From assembly GCA_030710605.1 (NCBI GenBank), contig CP092880.1, forward strand, positions 22,169,007 through 22,233,006: a stretch of DNA of 64,000 nt. The letters are read 5' to 3'. The notes under the pieces were generated by a model that was given only the letters and a program-made list of their open reading frames with translations, did not search any database and had not been told where the DNA came from. The stretch is from Cordylochernes scorpioides. Lineage: Eukaryota > Arthropoda > Arachnida > Pseudoscorpiones > Chernetidae. Numbering within the stretch: the stretch's first letter is position 1; each line of letters begins with the position of its first letter. This document shows, one piece after another, positions 61,431-64,000 of the stretch. A program made the position numbers and the translations under genes.

Positions 61431-62000
61431 TGGGACGCTTCTCAGTTTGCCAAAGCTGGTGTTGTGTCTTTGTCACCGACTCGAGGCCGCTGGTTTTCCG
61501 GAGGCGATCATCAATAGATGGCGTCTAGTTTTAGCGTGAATTTTGAAGGCAAAAGCGACCTATGTTTTTATATACAAGTACGTGCATAGATTCAAAAAGG
61601 GTTTTATATATACTTTATGTATATTTATAAAAAGAGAGTTTTGTGTAAATATTAAGAGCAAAGAGATAAAGAGAGAGAATGTAGAATATGTTTAAATATA
61701 AAGTTTCAAAAATTACTTTGTGTGTATTTTTAATAACAAAGAAAAATTAGGGCTATAACAGGTTCACGCTGAACTTTGGCAGCTACGTGTTATAGAAGGG
61801 GAACAATAGAGGCAAAGAGTTTCTTTATAATTCTGATTTAAAGAATTTCCTAGGTAACATAAAGCATATGTCAAACTATATGTGTTTCGCCAAAAGATTT
61901 TAACTCTATCTAATGTAAATTAATGTGAAAAACTGATTATAATGATATGTGTATATTGATGCTATACATAATTCTTTTATCTATTGTCCCAATATATATA
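61431..62000. other. Unassigned DNA
   Basis: No gene or repeat boundary recognised. A T-rich and A-rich part at 61560-61730 is low complexity. Confidence 0.3.
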
Positions 62001-62003
62001 TCT

Positions 62004-62170
62004 ACTCATGGACAAAACTTAAAGAATTTGAACCTTCAGACAAGAAAAGATATTTGATAAACGGTGACCTTCAATGAAGACACACGAGATAGCTAATTTG
62101 AACAAAATGATAAGACATAAAGAGAAAGAGGCTCTCGTGAATGACATAATTCTTATTTTAGATAACCCTT
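62004..62170 (+). mobile_element. MITE M2, one end only
   Basis: TACTCATGGACAAAACTTAAAG at the left, then GACCTTCAATGAAGACACACG as in other M2 copies (reversed interior). The right terminus is missing. Confidence 0.45.
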
Positions 62171-62450
62171 ACTGTAACAGTAAAATTTACTGTTAAACTG
62201 TAAAAATTTGTTCATTTTTTTTTTCAATTTTTAGTAATTTGGCTTAGGTAATAGTCTGTATATTTTCTTTTGGGAGAAACGCTTTCTATTTACACTACAC
62301 TGTATAAAATTTTCATAAAAATAGTAACGAATGTACCCGTTTCTTCCGGATTCTGTCCGAGTGAAAGTTTACAAACTAGTATTTTTATAACAATGGTATC
62401 TTATTAGTAGAGTAGTAAAAATTGAAAGTGGGGTCTTTTGAAAAGCTTCA
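62171..62450. other. AT-rich DNA, no gene seen
   Basis: No features beyond a T-run at 62217-62225. Confidence 0.35.
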
Positions 62451-63560
62451 TTTTCTCTCTCTTTCTCTCAGCATAGGTGTCGGCCCTGCTTCACTCGCTT
62501 ATGCTGATGACATCGTTCTCTTGATCATGGACGACGCTCAGTATGGGCTTGAAACCCTGGTCTTCGAAGAGTTCCACATGGCCTCGGGAGTGGCTGTCAA
62601 CTTCAGCAAGAGCTGCGGGCTCTGGTTGTTGTTTCGGGAAGCACCGGACGGATTCTCCTCTGGGAATCTCCTGGACGTACGAGTCGCCTAACTGCCCTGG
62701 GCTGCACCATCACTGCTGAAAACGCCGTCGCCTCCCAGGCCTCCCACCTGATGGGGCTGCTGGAGCGAGCCATCGCGAGGTGGTCTCCATTCACCCGAGG
62801 CCTGTCGCTGGTGGGTCGTGCTCTCACGGCCAAGAGCCTGAGTTCCATTCTGCACCACCTTCACGACTACGATCCACCAGAAACTACCATCAAGCCGGCT
62901 GCAGGCGTGTTTGGCGCGCTTCGTGTGGGGAACGAACCGTGTCTAGTTGCTCTTCGGAGACATCCTGGCGCGTCCTGTCTCCGAGGGTGGCGTCGACCTG
63001 CATGCCAGCTTCGGCTCACCTGCCTGAAGAGGGTCCAGGATTCACTAGGCAGCGCCTCCAAAGGGTTACTTTTTGCTGGTCCACAGCCGGACATGGCTGA
63101 CCCCACCAGCTTCTGACATCTGACTCTCATCGAAGAGAAGGAGCCTGCTGAGCATCTGGAGGCTGGACCACTGGATTCTACCCGCAGCCTGAGGTCCTTG
63201 CGTCTTCAAGGCGAAAGCATGTTCCTGTGGTTACAAGACCATACTGACTCCATAACGCTGTGAAAAGGCGACTGTCGAAACTTCTCCGATGGTACCCCTG
63301 TTCTAGCGCGCTAAAATTGTGCTTCGATCTTGTGTGAGCGACAACTGGAGCATTCTCCCAGTGTCTGCTACAGGAAAACGCCCAATTCCAGCTATTATGC
63401 GGAGTGCGATGCGAAGAACATCTTCCTGTTGGGCTTAACAATGCCCATTACCCGCTTTAGCAGCCAGAGCGCGCTAGGCACCCGTGCAATTGGCACGGCT
63501 ACAGGTGCATCTAAACGCTGTTGGCGAGTTCTGTACGTGGCTGCAGAGTCCGGGTTACAC
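62451..63560 (+). pseudogene. Tx1-type (Kibi-like) LINE fragment, 5'-truncated at (TC)n
   Basis: TCTCTCTCTTTCTCTC (about 62453-62469) stands directly before the LINE. The plus strand then reads GVGPASLAYADDIVLLIMDD, FEEFHMASGVAVNFSKSCGL, MGLLERAIARWSPFTRGLSL, then LRLTCLKRVQDSLGSASKG and later ENAQFQLLCGVRCEEHLPVG-like text matching the C-terminus. Frameshifts are present. This is the same family as 44079-46886. Confidence 0.7.
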
Positions 63561-63732
63561 ATAGTAGTAATGTATGATGGTCGAGACTCGGTCAGGAAAC
63601 GTAAACAACATGGAAGACAAGGTTGCATCTTGATGCAATAATGCTAAACATTGGATGTATACTAACTAGAACATAGACTAGTTTACAAAATCAGCGCTCT
63701 TATATTATATTTAGAATGAAGCGACAAATTTA

Positions 63733-63893
63733 ACGCTATTTATTTTAATAATGAGAAGCTTTCTAAATATATCCCTTCATCTGCTCAAAGGTACAATGCT
63801 ATAGATCATGCTAATGATCAATAGCATTGTACTTTTGAGCGCAAATGAAGGAAAATATTCCGAAAGTTCCTCATTATATAAATAAAAATAAAT
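63733..63893. mobile_element. Palindromic MITE
   Basis: CCTTCATCTGCTCAAAGGTAC ... AATGCTAT at the left and the inverted ATAGCATTGTACTTTTGAGC ... AATGAAGG at the right, with outer arms AATAATGAG and CTCATTATA. About 160 bp, with a short ATCATGCTAATGAT loop that is itself palindromic. Confidence 0.7.
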
Positions 63894-64000
63894 AACGTAA
63901 AATATTCCTTAAATATTACTAAAACTCAAACACTCGTTGCTATAAACCAACTGGAACTATTGGGTAAGAACTGAATTCTACAATGGATTCCTGCCCATGT
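63894..64000. other. AT-rich end of window
   Basis: No features recognised. Confidence 0.35.

Overview
The window is AT-rich, intron- and transposon-dominated animal DNA. I found no intact host gene, no bacterial operon and no CRISPR array. Almost everything recognisable is a mobile element or its debris: Ty1/copia LTR elements, several non-LTR (LINE) families, Penelope-type fragments with hammerhead-like cores, a CACTA-like DNA transposon, a short Helitron, and many MITEs. This mix, and the protein family in the CACTA-like element, suggests an invertebrate, probably an arthropod. Nothing fixes the species.

Layout. 0-6.4 kb: MITEs, an RTE/L1-like LINE 3' fragment, a tRNA-derived SINE and four palindromic repeats carrying hammerhead-like cores. 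6.6-10.5 kb: a ~136-bp satellite of about 29 monomers that contains the terminal repeat of a local MITE. 10.5-15.9 kb: AT-rich DNA, a Tigger-like MITE, and LINE tails. 15.9-24.56 kb (block A1), a 100-N gap, 24.66-39.05 kb (block B), a second 100-N gap, then 39.15-64 kb (block A2). The first part of B is homologous to the end of A1 and the rest of B to the start of A2. A1's last bases and A2's first bases would join exactly where B reads through, so B looks like an alternative haplotype contig placed in the gap between A1 and A2. This matters for reading the whole window: the 'two' 76-bp satellites, copia elements and LINE fragments are most likely alleles.

The copia element (about 4.4 kb, minus strand) lies inside a LINE tail, which itself lies inside the CCHC zinc-knuckle codons of an older LINE ORF1. 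In A2 the right LTR carries two further insertions absent from B: a 3.2-kb Tx1-type LINE placed in the LTR's own (GA)n tract, and a 512-bp Helitron. B has a CACTA-like element with a TTA target duplication and a tRNA-like palindrome that A1 lacks. A1 has a 439-bp retro-insertion with an 11-bp target duplication that B lacks.

47.5-64 kb: the rest of the old ORF1, a decayed Tx1-type LINE (52.5-56.8 kb) that is itself interrupted, more fragments of that family, a Jockey-like endonuclease fragment, Penelope-type fragments, and MITEs. At 61,389-61,430 there is a compact hammerhead ribozyme candidate with a good helix I and core. Roughly a third of the window is AT-rich sequence in which I see nothing assignable.
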